Below are positions 28,223 through 37,390 of a stretch of 64,000 nt of DNA, piece by piece. Within the stretch, counting starts at the first letter, position 1. Every line of letters starts with the position of its first letter. A program made the translations under genes and the position numbers. Location of the stretch: contig NZ_OZ034691.1 in the NCBI RefSeq assembly GCF_964026725.1, positions 806,001 to 870,000 of the forward strand, in the 5' to 3' direction. The notes below the pieces were generated by a model. It worked only from the letters and a program-made list of their open reading frames with translations, was not told the origin of the DNA and searched no databases. Origin of the DNA: Wolbachia endosymbiont (group B) of Germaria angustata. Its GTDB lineage: Bacteria; Pseudomonadota; Alphaproteobacteria; Rickettsiales; Anaplasmataceae.

Positions 28223-28759
28223 CTAGGGAGCATATTGATAGGATTGTGACATTCGTATTTCCCAATTCTTCACATACTGCTGGACTAATTCAGGATAATT
28301 TTCAATAATTAATAAATTTTCAGCGTTTCCCTTTTCAGCTGTCTTACTGAGGTTAAACGATCCTGTGATGACTTTTTGATTATCAACAATTATTACCTTA
28401 TTATGAGCAATTTTTGGCTTATTATCGATCCAAATCGGTATTCCATTTGAAAACAATTCGCTTATGACACTATATTTTGAATGGAGTTGTGATTTATCTA
28501 AGACGACTTTAACATCAACACCACGCTCTTTGGCGTTAATCAAAGATTTTGCAACTGTTCCAAGAGTAAATGTATATTCTTGAACTAAGATAGATTCTTT
28601 AGATTGGTCTATCTCGCTGATTATCGGTACAGCACAGTCTTGTTCAGGTGAGAAGCAAACTGTTGCTTTTGGGCAAGGCGAGAATGTAGGACCCACATAG
28701 TAATACAGAGAAAAACATGCCGACAAAAATAAAAGATATAAAAGCCTCACAAACCACAC
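28223..28759 (-). CDS. Secreted phospholipase D-like protein
   Basis: A 178-residue protein of the PLD/Nuc superfamily with one catalytic motif: His119-x-Lys121-x4-Asp126 followed by GS at 133-134 (AHNKVIIVDNQKVITGS). Single-motif members act as dimers. The N-terminus is a signal peptide or anchor (VRLLYLLFLSACFSLYYYVG), so the enzyme is exported. It may hydrolyse phospholipid or nucleic acid phosphodiester bonds; rickettsial relatives have been linked to phagosome escape, but the role here is inference. The start at 28759 is GTG. It lies next to the IS-split gene. Confidence 0.9.
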   Translation of the reverse strand: MWFVRLLYLLFLSACFSLYYYVGPTFSPCPKATVCFSPEQDCAVPIISEIDQSKESILVQEYTFTLGTVAKSLINAKERGVDVKVVLDKSQLHSKYSVISELFSNGIPIWIDNKPKIAHNKVIIVDNQKVITGSFNLSKTAEKGNAENLLIIENYPELVQQYVKNWEIRMSQSYQYAP

Positions 28760-28790
28760 CTAAATACACGGCGGTAGTCTACATCATAGT

Positions 28791-30278
28791 TTAATCATCT
28801 GTCAACCCATATTCCTTCCACTTCTCTGTAACTTTCTTTATTATTTCCTCGCTCATTTCAATTTTTCTTCCCCATTCTCGTTTGGTTTCAGGTGGAAGTT
28901 TGTTTGTTGCATCAAACCCTATTTTACCTCCGAGACCACTTTCAGGGGAAGCAAAATCTAAATAATCAATTGGGGCATTCTCTATCGTAATTGTATCACG
29001 CACAGGGTCCATTCTTGTTGACATTGCCCACATCACTTCCTTCCAATCACGTATATTTATATCATCATCAACAACTATGATAAATTTAGTATATAAAAAC
29101 TGTTTGAGAAAAGAGAGTATGCCCATAACAATTCTTTTTGCATGCCCTGGATAAGCCTTTTTTATCGATACTACCGCTATTCTATATGAACAACCTTCTG
29201 GGGGCAGATAAAAATCTACTATCTCCGGAAACTGATTGATGAGAATCGGCACAAAGATTTCGTTGAGTGCTTCACCAAGAATTGATGGTTCATCAGGTGG
29301 CTTGCCAGTGAAAGTGCTGAGATAAATTGGATCTTTGCGCATTGTAATTGCAGTGATGTTAAACTCAGGAAACTGTTCAACAGCATTATAGTAACCGGTA
29401 TGGTCTCCATATGGCCCTTCATCTTGGTAATTATCCAAACTTACATATCCTTCCAAAACAATTTCTGCATGAGCTGGAACCTGAAGAGGAATAGTTTTAC
29501 AATTTACAAGCTCAAGTGGTTTTTTTCTCAGCAGCCCGGCAAATTGGTATTCTGATAAAGTCTCCGGCACCGGAGTTACTGCAGCAATAATCGTTGCAGG
29601 ATCGCTACCAATCACAGCAGCCGCAGGAAACTTCATATTTTGCCCCCTCTCCTTCCACCGTTTATGGTGACCTGCACCACCACGATGTGCAAGCCAGCGC
29701 ATGAGAGTCGTTTTTTTATTCACAACCTGCATACGATATATTCCAAGATTAAAATTATCTTGCTTGTCTGCTGTTGGTCCTTTTGTTACCACAAGTGGCC
29801 AAGTGATAATCGGTGCAGGCTCGTTTGGCCAGCATGTCTGAATAGGTAGCAAACTAAGATCCACCTTATCCCCAGTTAGCACCACCTCTTGACATGGAGC
29901 TTTGCTTACAACTTTGCTCCGCATCGACAATACAACTTTTAGTAGAGGAAACATTTTCACAGCATCTTTGAAGGTTTTTGGTGGCTCAGGTGATCGCAAA
30001 AATGCTAGAAGTTTACCCAGATCCCTTAATTCATCAGAATTTATACCAAGTCCGAATGCAATTCTCTCAATAGTACCAAATAAATTCACTAAAACGGGAA
30101 TTGAATTTTTGCCATTTTCTGTGACAACATTTTCAAAGATGATAGCTGGTCCCTTGTTTGACAAAACCCTACGATGAATTTCTGTCATTTCAAGAATAGT
30201 TGAAACTTCTTTTTTAATTCTAATTAGATCTTTTTTTTCTTCTAATGCTCTGATGAAGTCGCGTAAGTTATTGTACAT
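28791..30278 (-). CDS. ubiD: UbiD-family 4-hydroxy-3-polyprenylbenzoate decarboxylase
   Basis: UbiD decarboxylates the polyprenylated benzoate in ubiquinone synthesis, using prenylated FMN. The 495-residue product has the family order: an N-terminal [32 protein letters not shown] around the cofactor site, [17 protein letters not shown] and [12 protein letters not shown], which carry the conserved Arg and Glu residues of the active site. The C-terminus ([16 protein letters not shown]) is typical. Length is normal. Related steps in this window are the polyprenyl synthase (43462) and COQ9 (55245). Confidence 0.95.
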   Translation of the reverse strand: MYNNLRDFIRALEEKKDLIRIKKEVSTILEMTEIHRRVLSNKGPAIIFENVVTENGKNSIPVLVNLFGTIERIAFGLGINSDELRDLGKLLAFLRSPEPPKTFKDAVKMFPLLKVVLSMRSKVVSKAPCQEVVLTGDKVDLSLLPIQTCWPNEPAPIITWPLVVTKGPTADKQDNFNLGIYRMQVVNKKTTLMRWLAHRGGAGHHKRWKERGQNMKFPAAAVIGSDPATIIAAVTPVPETLSEYQFAGLLRKKPLELVNCKTIPLQVPAHAEIVLEGYVSLDNYQDEGPYGDHTGYYNAVEQFPEFNITAITMRKDPIYLSTFTGKPPDEPSILGEALNEIFVPILINQFPEIVDFYLPPEGCSYRIAVVSIKKAYPGHAKRIVMGILSFLKQFLYTKFIIVVDDDINIRDWKEVMWAMSTRMDPVRDTITIENAPIDYLDFASPESGLGGKIGFDATNKLPPETKREWGRKIEMSEEIIKKVTEKWKEYGLTDD

Positions 30279-30325
30279 ATTTTAAAAATTTTAAGCCTTT
30301 TAAGAAGTGCTTTTCCCAGCACAAC

Positions 30326-32209
30326 TCATTCACTTATTATTATAGAGGCTCTAGAAAAATTATTCTCCAATTCGCTTTTTAAGTTTTTATATTCAGCAGT
30401 CTTTAATTCTTCATTGGTAATAAAGCTTTTCTTTATGGTTATTAAATTGCTAAATTCGGTTCCATCATTTTTATATTTACAGAACCTATTTACATATAAC
30501 CAAGGAGAATCTATTTCAAAATTCAAATTTTCACAGTTTTTAATTTTGATATCTTTTATTATCATATGGCTTTCCTTAGTTTTAGGAACACCAATAAAAA
30601 GGTCTGACACTTGGTCAGAAGCTGTATTGACAACATCATTAAGCCAATTATCTCCTAAATTCAAAGCTGGCCCTAAATTTGTCTTAAAAATCTTATTTTT
30701 TTGCTGAAACTCATATTTAATTGTCAGATCCTCTACATTACGCAAGGTAAGGTCAGGCAATTCTAAGAACTTCTTTTCTTCTTCATCAAGATATACTCCA
30801 CTAATCATACGAAAAACAGAATCTCTTAACTGCTCATCTGAATAATATAATCCAACACCTGTTAAGCCTAAGGCTGCTTCCCCTTGCACGGTAAGCTGGC
30901 CATATTCATTTACAACGTTATCTTCTATAGTTAATTCACTATGGGATATCACTTTTGAATTTTCACCTTGTACAGCAGGAATCTTTATGTAATCTGCTTC
31001 CTCAGAATCGAGTACTAGAGCGTTCCTATCAGCAATGTCTGGGAAAATACCCTGTGCCATACTGACGGTATTAGTTGGATCGATCCAATATATTTTTCCA
31101 TCTCTATTTGTTACTTTGAGCATCACATGATTAAAATTACCCATATTAGGTAATGCTTCAGGATTAGAAGTGCTAGTAGTTCCTCTCATAACTAAAATAG
31201 GTTGAACTTTATAACCAAGTTTTTGCAGAATAGCAGCCGTGCTAGCAGAAAAGTCTTTGCAATCCCCGACTTGAGAATCAGCAATTTTCTCCAAATCTCT
31301 CGGAAAAAATTTTCCTGACACTGTACGCCAGTCTCCCATGTACTGAACTTTTTCATTCAATAAAGAAGTGACTGCATTAATTTTCTCCTCATCGGTACTC
31401 TCATTGTCAGCAAATTCTGCTATAGCTTCAAAAGTTGCAGGAAGCGGCTGATTGATAACGCTATGATATCCAGGAGCTAATTTTTTAGCTAAATCCTCCC
31501 ATTCAGATAAGCTTGAAAGTGATACCCAAGTGTTGTGTTTTATGTTCAATATTCCATTATGTGGTTCATTTGTTGTGTTTTCATAAACTGCTTTCTTTAA
31601 AGCAATGCTTATAGAGTGTATATCATCATTTTTTTCCTCAGCGATTTCTAATACTTCTCTTGGATCATTAACTTTAATCTCCAGGGGTAATTCAGAATTG
31701 ATTTTAGTATTTTCTGCTTGTAAATAATCCCCATGATAAGAAAAGCTCAAGCCATAAAAATTATCAACAGGAACCTTTTTGTTAACTTGTTTATACCTTA
31801 AATATACTTCTGTACCAATTTCTATTTTAGGAAACGATATAGTTACTTGCCTTAGCTGATCGAAGCCTTTACTAGGACTAGCTAGCGGTTTATCCTCTAT
31901 CATGTCTTCAGTGACTATATATTCCTCTCCGTTATAAGCTGTTTTAGCTTCTAAAACAGTCAAATCTGCACTATCATCATTGTAGATTAAACTATACAGA
32001 GAAAATCTATCACGCCCAGACTCCTTGAGTATTTTTGCTTGTAGTTCTACTTCCGTTTCGTAGGTACCATCTCTATTAACATTAATGTTAACATTAGAAA
32101 ACTTAACCTCAACAGAAGCATCTTCGTACTTACTCCACCTTGCTTCAGCTGTCGAAGCTACAAAAAATGCTAACATTGCTAAGTTAAAGACAGCTTTTAA
32201 AAACCTCAT
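30326..32209 (-). CDS. Exported DUF3857/transglutaminase-like protein
   Basis: A 627-residue protein with a cleavable signal peptide (MRFLKAVFNLAMLAFFVAST, cut near AEA). The first half is a beta-rich DUF3857-type domain (VSFPKIEIGTEVYLRYKQ). Around residues 280-385 lies a transglutaminase-like fold with a full Cys-His-Asp triad: DSQVGDCKDFS, FNHVMLKV and WIDPTNT. The C-terminal part is again beta-rich. Such proteins are periplasmic or outer-surface and are thought to act as peptidases or in peptide cross-linking; the substrate is unknown. Transcribed alone, divergent from the dsbA-like gene across a 339-bp gap. Confidence 0.88.
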   Translation of the reverse strand: MRFLKAVFNLAMLAFFVASTAEARWSKYEDASVEVKFSNVNINVNRDGTYETEVELQAKILKESGRDRFSLYSLIYNDDSADLTVLEAKTAYNGEEYIVTEDMIEDKPLASPSKGFDQLRQVTISFPKIEIGTEVYLRYKQVNKKVPVDNFYGLSFSYHGDYLQAENTKINSELPLEIKVNDPREVLEIAEEKNDDIHSISIALKKAVYENTTNEPHNGILNIKHNTWVSLSSLSEWEDLAKKLAPGYHSVINQPLPATFEAIAEFADNESTDEEKINAVTSLLNEKVQYMGDWRTVSGKFFPRDLEKIADSQVGDCKDFSASTAAILQKLGYKVQPILVMRGTTSTSNPEALPNMGNFNHVMLKVTNRDGKIYWIDPTNTVSMAQGIFPDIADRNALVLDSEEADYIKIPAVQGENSKVISHSELTIEDNVVNEYGQLTVQGEAALGLTGVGLYYSDEQLRDSVFRMISGVYLDEEEKKFLELPDLTLRNVEDLTIKYEFQQKNKIFKTNLGPALNLGDNWLNDVVNTASDQVSDLFIGVPKTKESHMIIKDIKIKNCENLNFEIDSPWLYVNRFCKYKNDGTEFSNLITIKKSFITNEELKTAEYKNLKSELENNFSRASIIISE

Positions 32210-32548
32210 TTTTTACTTACATTTATTGAAAAATCATTCTATTATATCCGAACAACACTATCGGAAATGTAAGACTTAGTGTGTTCATATTACTTAGCGA
32301 CGCGCTTACCGATATTATATGCAGTGATTACAAGATAATCAACTTTTTTGCTTACAATTTGCTAGAAATAGCGGTAAAGACTATCTAAATCTTTATAAAT
32401 GCCTTACTCTGCAAAATTTTTCATCACCAAATCTTATGATGAACTTTACAAAAATATCTTAAATTTCATTTTATAAAGTTTGCATTTCTTGATAAAAATG
32501 TTTTAATATTAAGCATTTTTTTAATATTTGTATTCTTTAAGTAAGTAT
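32210..32548. other. Divergent intergenic region
   Basis: No gene. The stretch separates two divergent exported-protein genes and is strongly AT-rich in its right half (TTTAATATTAAGCATTTTTT near 32500), which fits a promoter, but I cannot fix boxes with confidence. No RNA gene recognised. Confidence 0.4.
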
Positions 32549-33289
32549 ATGTCTAAGATACCATTTTTATTGATTTTTATACTTGCAGTAGCAAGTTTAC
32601 CAGTAATAAACAATTGGCTTTCACACCGCAGTCAGAACTTAAATGATGATTATATAGGTGAGAGATTGGATAATTACATCAGTAAAAATTTTGATAGAGT
32701 TCTAAAAGCTCTCCAGGAAGAGTCAGCTAAAAATAGTTATGCTAATGCAACCAAAAATAAAATTTCTCAGCATAAAAATGAAATATTCGACTCTACTTAT
32801 CCTTACTCAGGAAATGAAAATAGCAATATCATAGCTGTAGGTTTTTTTGACTATTCTTGTGGATATTGCAAAGCTATAAAGAACGATGTAAAACAATTGA
32901 TCAATGATGGCAAAGTTAAGTATATCTTTAGGGATGCTCCAATACTTGGTAACAATTCTTTAAAGGCAGCAAAAGGTGCTTTAGCAACTTATTTTATCGA
33001 TAAAGAAAAGTACTTAGATTTTCACTATGCTGCACTAGATCACAGAGGAGAATTTTCAGACGAAACTATATTAGATATAGTAAAAAATATAGGGATCAAC
33101 GAGAACGATTTTAATAACTCTATGAAAAATAATGCAGACAAAATTGAGCAAATGATAAACAACAGTAAACTTTTAGTAAGGGATCTAGGAGTAGGCGGTA
33201 CACCTTTTTTGATAATAGGAGATAGTCTTTTTGTAGGAAAAACTGATTTGAATATATTACGCAAAAAAGTGAATGAGTTAAAAGATTAA
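32549..33289 (+). CDS. DsbA-family thiol-disulfide oxidoreductase
   Basis: From ATG 32549 the 246-residue product starts with a signal anchor (IPFLLIFILAVASLPVIN) and carries a thioredoxin-fold catalytic domain with an inserted helical domain, as in DsbA/Com1 proteins. The active site is CGYC at 104-107 in FFDYSCGYCKAIK, and the cis-proline loop is GVGGTPFLIIGD. It would form or isomerise disulfides in exported proteins, of which this window has several Cys-containing candidates. A TTG start at 32528 is the alternative. Confidence 0.92.
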   Translation: MSKIPFLLIFILAVASLPVINNWLSHRSQNLNDDYIGERLDNYISKNFDRVLKALQEESAKNSYANATKNKISQHKNEIFDSTYPYSGNENSNIIAVGFFDYSCGYCKAIKNDVKQLINDGKVKYIFRDAPILGNNSLKAAKGALATYFIDKEKYLDFHYAALDHRGEFSDETILDIVKNIGINENDFNNSMKNNADKIEQMINNSKLLVRDLGVGGTPFLIIGDSLFVGKTDLNILRKKVNELKD

Positions 33290-33485
33290 TAAATTTCCTG
33301 CTTGACAGCACAAGAGAGTTTAAGTATAATTAAGTTAGGATATAGTAAGTAACAATATGTATAAGCTACATATTAGTTCAAGAAAAGTGGGTGATGTTTC
33401 CTTGCAATACAGCACGACCTTAAGTAATAAGCCTTCCTAGGCTGATTAATCTATTAAAATACAATTATTATTTTGGAGTTATAAC

Positions 33486-34721
33486 ATGAGAGATTCTAAC
33501 TATGTAAGAGGGCCAATTGCTCTTTTTCAAAAAATCAAAGAAAATAAAAAATCAAGTGATTTATTGCATAATCTAAAGAGCGCTTATCCTGAAAAACTAA
33601 AAATCGGGGCTGCTATAAAGACAGGGGATTGCTTTTTTGACTCTGTGGCTCAAGGATTGAATGAATTAAACATAAAACCTGATTATCGTTTTACTGCAAA
33701 ATCATTAAGAAAAGACTGCGCAGATTATGCTAGAGCAAACAGAAAGCCAGATCAGTGGGTTTATAAAGCGGTAATAAGAGATGCCGGAGAGTATTTCGTA
33801 CCTCAAAAAGATCCGGATGGAGAAGTAATAAGCGAAAATGGACTTAATAAGCAAGACAAGGCGAAGTCTTTTTTCAAATATTTAGAGTATATCACTAATA
33901 CACATACAGCTGACGCACCTATATGGGGTCGTCCAGACATTGAAGGTAGAATGATATGTGAGAAGTACGAAGTGGAGCTTTATATTTATTCAATAGATGA
34001 AGAAAGTCAAAAAGTTACAGTAACTAAAATTACAGCACATGATGACCCTGAGTTTTTTATAGAAGGCGAGAATCTTGATCAACTAAAGATGGATAACAGT
34101 AAAAAGACTGTAGGAGTAGTGAATTACATGAGGCATTTTGTGCCACTTCTAAGTGAAATTTCTGAAGATATAACAGAAAGTCAACCAGTTTCTAATGAAG
34201 AAATCTTTGGTGAGGTGACAGAAATTCCTGCTTCTGATCAATCAGAGCAAGAAGAACAATATAATATCAGAACTAGCAAAGCAGCAATTGCGCAAGATCA
34301 TAAAGAACAAAAAACACAAAAAGAGAGAATTGATACCAGTGCTAGTGAGCCAATTCATACAGATACAGTAATTACTATTTCTCATCAACAAGGGCAAGAA
34401 ACACAACAAGAGGCAATAGAAAAGAAATTAATCAATAGTTGTTACAGAAGAGAAGCTATTTATAGCATAGCTGCTGTAATAACAGCTATGGCATTCACAG
34501 CATCTGCTATAGCTGCTGTTTTTACTCAACCAATTCCTTTAGCATGCCTTGCTGGAGTGGCTTTAGTTGTTGCATGTATTTGTGTATATCAGTTAACGCA
34601 AAGTCATAACGACATTCATGAACTAAAAAGTGAGCCAAAGGAAAATATTGCTCATACTTTTCTAGAAGAAACGGGATTAAAAATTTATAGCCTGATTGAT
34701 AAAGTAGCTTCAAAAGCTTAA
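33486..34721 (+). CDS. OTU-like cysteine protease with C-terminal membrane hairpin
   Basis: A 411-residue protein. Residues 40-225 fit the ovarian-tumour (OTU) deubiquitinase fold: TGDCFFDSVAQGL with Asp48 and the nucleophile Cys49, APIWGRPDIEGRMICEKYEV corresponding to the OTU WGG..E helix, and NYMRHFVPLL with His217. Residues 225-320 are a Gln/Glu-rich linker; about 320-365 is two adjacent hydrophobic helices (YSIAAVITAMAFTASAIAAV; LACLAGVALVVACICVY). A ribosome-binding site GGAGTT precedes ATG 33486. OTU proteases remove ubiquitin in eukaryotes, so a host target is likely, by inference. No secretion signal is visible. Confidence 0.8.
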   Translation: MRDSNYVRGPIALFQKIKENKKSSDLLHNLKSAYPEKLKIGAAIKTGDCFFDSVAQGLNELNIKPDYRFTAKSLRKDCADYARANRKPDQWVYKAVIRDAGEYFVPQKDPDGEVISENGLNKQDKAKSFFKYLEYITNTHTADAPIWGRPDIEGRMICEKYEVELYIYSIDEESQKVTVTKITAHDDPEFFIEGENLDQLKMDNSKKTVGVVNYMRHFVPLLSEISEDITESQPVSNEEIFGEVTEIPASDQSEQEEQYNIRTSKAAIAQDHKEQKTQKERIDTSASEPIHTDTVITISHQQGQETQQEAIEKKLINSCYRREAIYSIAAVITAMAFTASAIAAVFTQPIPLACLAGVALVVACICVYQLTQSHNDIHELKSEPKENIAHTFLEETGLKIYSLIDKVASKA

Positions 34722-34892
34722 GCTCTTTCCTACATCAGCTCAACTTTATTTTTACATGAGATAAAAATGGACGTTGAGTCAAAAGTAAAGGCTTTTTTGA
34801 ATAATTAGTATATTAATTTGTTTGACTTTGATATAACTTATTATATAATTTATTATTATTTTTAATAAACTAACCTTACTAAGAAGGACAAT

Positions 34893-35618
34893 ATGGTGGG
34901 TAACACAAATTTAAATTCAACAACTCTTGAAATAAAGATTGATAAAAAGATAGCTAAGCGTTTAAAATATGCTTTAGAATTCTCACAAGCTACAGCAAAG
35001 GTGAAAGTATATAAAATTCTGCTTTCTTTTGTACAAAATTTTAATGAGCAATCACTAGAAAATGCAATAAAGTATTTAGATAAAACAATAAAGGAAAGGT
35101 CGTTATGTCAATATATAAAGCTTCATGAACTACTAGATTTTCAAGACAATAAAGGAAATACGTTGTTGCACTACGTAGCTTCACATAGTCAACATAACAA
35201 TATAAAGACCCTTATTAAATATGATGCAAACCCTTTAATCAAAAATACGAATAATCAGATTCCATTAGATTTAGCTCAAGGACAAACAAGGGAAGAGCTT
35301 ATTAGAGGCATGATGGAACAGGCTAGCTCAAAAAAAGAAAGTTCTAGATATGATGCTTTAGGGCGTACATTCGCTGTCAGCTGTCTTACTTTTATTGTAT
35401 TTGGAGTGGGTGTGAGCATTGCAGCAGAGTGTGATGTAGTAAGTTTTCCTAGTGCTATATTAGGTGCAATCATAGCATCTCCTCTTGTTGGCATAGCTGC
35501 TGGACTAATTATATATTTCTTAGATCATGATCGTAAACAAGCTAAAGCGATATCAACAATTCTACAAGAATCTGAAGTGTCTAAAAAATCACCATCATTA
35601 CAATCATCTGAAATATAA
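34893..35618 (+). CDS. Ankyrin-containing membrane protein
   Basis: A 241-residue protein with an AAGGA ribosome-binding site. The first 75 residues are helical and charged. Residues 80-135 are about one and a half ankyrin repeats (NKGNTLLHYVASHSQHNNIK, NNQIPLDLAQGQ). Residues 155-215 contain two transmembrane helices (FAVSCLTFIVFGVGVSIA; FPSAILGAIIASPLVGIAAG) and a short cytoplasmic tail rich in Ser and Lys follows. The general plan, a soluble interaction domain followed by a two-helix membrane hairpin, is shared with the OTU-like gene upstream and the ankyrin-AAA protein at 56717. Function unknown; possible effector. Confidence 0.75.
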   Translation: MVGNTNLNSTTLEIKIDKKIAKRLKYALEFSQATAKVKVYKILLSFVQNFNEQSLENAIKYLDKTIKERSLCQYIKLHELLDFQDNKGNTLLHYVASHSQHNNIKTLIKYDANPLIKNTNNQIPLDLAQGQTREELIRGMMEQASSKKESSRYDALGRTFAVSCLTFIVFGVGVSIAAECDVVSFPSAILGAIIASPLVGIAAGLIIYFLDHDRKQAKAISTILQESEVSKKSPSLQSSEI

Positions 35619-35660
35619 TAATATTACTAATTTCTTTTTTCTTATATTTACTTCATCTCT

Positions 35661-35690
35661 TAGTGGTATCTAGAAACCTAGATACCACTA
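35661..35690. terminator. Perfect 13-bp hairpin
   Basis: TAGTGGTATCTAG and CTAGATACCACTA form a perfect 13-bp stem with an AAAC loop, 43 bp after the stop of the ankyrin/membrane gene and 50 bp before the DUF2460 gene. A T-rich tail follows (TATATCTTTCTT) but no clean T run, so it is a plausible terminator of either strand; an operator is the alternative. Confidence 0.5.
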
Positions 35691-35740
35691 TATATCTTTC
35701 TTAGCTAAAATATCTCAATTTCATTTTTACAGGAGGAAAT

Positions 35741-36334
35741 ATGTCATTCACAGAAATTAGATTTCCAGAAAATATATCTTATGGTTCCACTGGAGGACCT
35801 GAATTTTCCACTGACGTTGTAACAACTCATAATGGTTGTGAGCAGCGCAATATTAATTGGTCTCGTGCACGTGCCAGGTATAACATAGCTTATGGAGTTA
35901 GGTCAAACGAGCAGCTAACAGAACTCATAACATTTTTTCAGGCACGAAAAGGTAAAGCAATAGGATTTCGTTTTAAGGATTGGTCAGACTTTACCGTTAT
36001 CAATCAAGAAATTGGCATAGGAGACGATAAAAAAACGATCTTTCAACTGATGAAAATTTACATAAGTGGAAAAGACAAGCATACACGAACTATTAAAAAG
36101 CCAGTGCATGATACAATAAAAATTTACCTAGATGGTGAAAAGACAGAAAAATATTCAGTGAATTATTCAACTGGAGAAATAGCATTTATGAAACCACCAG
36201 CAAAAGGTACAATAATCACCGCAAGCTTCGAATTTGATGTACCAGTACGATTTGATACAGATTACCTAAACGCTTCTATTGACAACTACAGCAGTAACAG
36301 TTGGAATAATATTCCTTTAGTGGAAGTGAAATAA
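35741..36334 (+). CDS. DUF2460 phage/gene-transfer-agent protein
   Basis: A 197-residue protein with a strong AGGAGG site. The opening FTEIRFPENISYGSTGGPEF, QRNINWSRARARYN, FFQARKGKAIGFRFKDWSDF and GTIITASFEFDVPVRFDTD are the blocks of DUF2460 (TIGR02217). Members are found next to tail genes in lambda-like phages and as ORFg12 of the Rhodobacter capsulatus gene transfer agent. No other tail or capsid gene lies nearby, so this is an isolated, apparently intact relic of a GTA-type cluster. Retention of a full frame and start suggests selection, but its present role is unknown. Confidence 0.85.
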   Translation: MSFTEIRFPENISYGSTGGPEFSTDVVTTHNGCEQRNINWSRARARYNIAYGVRSNEQLTELITFFQARKGKAIGFRFKDWSDFTVINQEIGIGDDKKTIFQLMKIYISGKDKHTRTIKKPVHDTIKIYLDGEKTEKYSVNYSTGEIAFMKPPAKGTIITASFEFDVPVRFDTDYLNASIDNYSSNSWNNIPLVEVK

Positions 36335-36407
36335 AGTTAAAGTATGCTCCATAAAAGTTAAGCGATACTGAGGCTCATATTTAAATGAGCCTTGCACATT
36401 TTAAAGT

Positions 36408-37181
36408 CTATCGCCCATTACAATGTTCCACACTCGAAATTTGAGGAAATTCTAATGTAGTGTTTTCTCTTTCTTGTAAAATAGAAAGTTTTAATAATTC
36501 TTTTAGAACTAACTTTACAAGTGTTGTACCATTTTCCTTAAAGAGGTAGTCCATCCTATTGGTTTTCTGTATGTGATTGACAAAATTTCTAGCTTCCTCA
36601 TTAAAAGCCTCGATTGTGTTGATACAAGATAATACTAAATCCGAGCTATTTATTGCTAAAATTCCATTTACGAAAATATCTAATTTTGTTTTATCTTCAG
36701 TCAAATCTTCAGCTAACCTATTTCTAATATCATCATTCTCAAACAAAATGTACTCTAGATACGAGGCAGACTCAATAAGTATAAAGTCTTCTAAAGGTAA
36801 TGGTTCTAAATCGTTGTCAACATAAGTAAGTATTCCAAACTCAGTAATACACCCTTCTTTTCTCACAACATAGCACTTGGGAAGATTACGATACATTGAT
36901 AGCAAAGAAAAGAGACGTATTATACTTGTACCTCTATCTTTCATTTCCTCGAGAAGCTTTTTATCATTTATTAGTTTATGCAAAATGTAATCCGTAGCAG
37001 GACCTGGTTTGCGAAAATGAAACATATTATTTTCTGCAAAAATAGCCTCTGCTAATTCTATAGACTTTTTATCCTCATCTATAAAAGCCTTCTCGCTTCT
37101 ATTTAATTGTATGATTTCAGCCTTGCTATTGCTGCGTAGCTTAGTTTGCCCTATTAGCCTCTCAAATATTTCTGTCTTCAT
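36408..37181 (-). CDS. Hypothetical protein (257 aa)
   Basis: A clean frame from ATG 37181. The product is soluble and mostly helical (KKSIELAEAIFAENNMFHF; LVLKELLKLSILQERENT), with a short beta-rich stretch near residues 100-120 (KCYVVRKEGCITEFGILTYV). No domain recognised. Preceded by about 200 bp of very AT-rich DNA that also lies upstream of sucA's 3' end. Length and composition favour a real gene; function unknown. Confidence 0.6.
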   Translation of the reverse strand: MKTEIFERLIGQTKLRSNSKAEIIQLNRSEKAFIDEDKKSIELAEAIFAENNMFHFRKPGPATDYILHKLINDKKLLEEMKDRGTSIIRLFSLLSMYRNLPKCYVVRKEGCITEFGILTYVDNDLEPLPLEDFILIESASYLEYILFENDDIRNRLAEDLTEDKTKLDIFVNGILAINSSDLVLSCINTIEAFNEEARNFVNHIQKTNRMDYLFKENGTTLVKLVLKELLKLSILQERENTTLEFPQISSVEHCNGR

Positions 37182-37390
37182 ATATATCTGATATTAATTA
37201 ATATTAATATTTACTATATTAACTACTTTGAGAAAAATAAATGAAAATCTTAATAAATATTATACTTTTATAAAAAAATAAAAGTCTTTTTATATTTATA
37301 TGAGTATATAAGAGGTTTGATTGTTGTAAGTTATCTAAGTGCTAGAGTCTAATTAATGAGCCTGCTTGAAGCCGTTCAGTGTTTGTACAG

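Noticed and set aside
35661..35690. Hairpin as the end of a mobile element
   Set aside because: Only a single copy is seen and it is not flanked by a duplication; terminator is the simpler reading.
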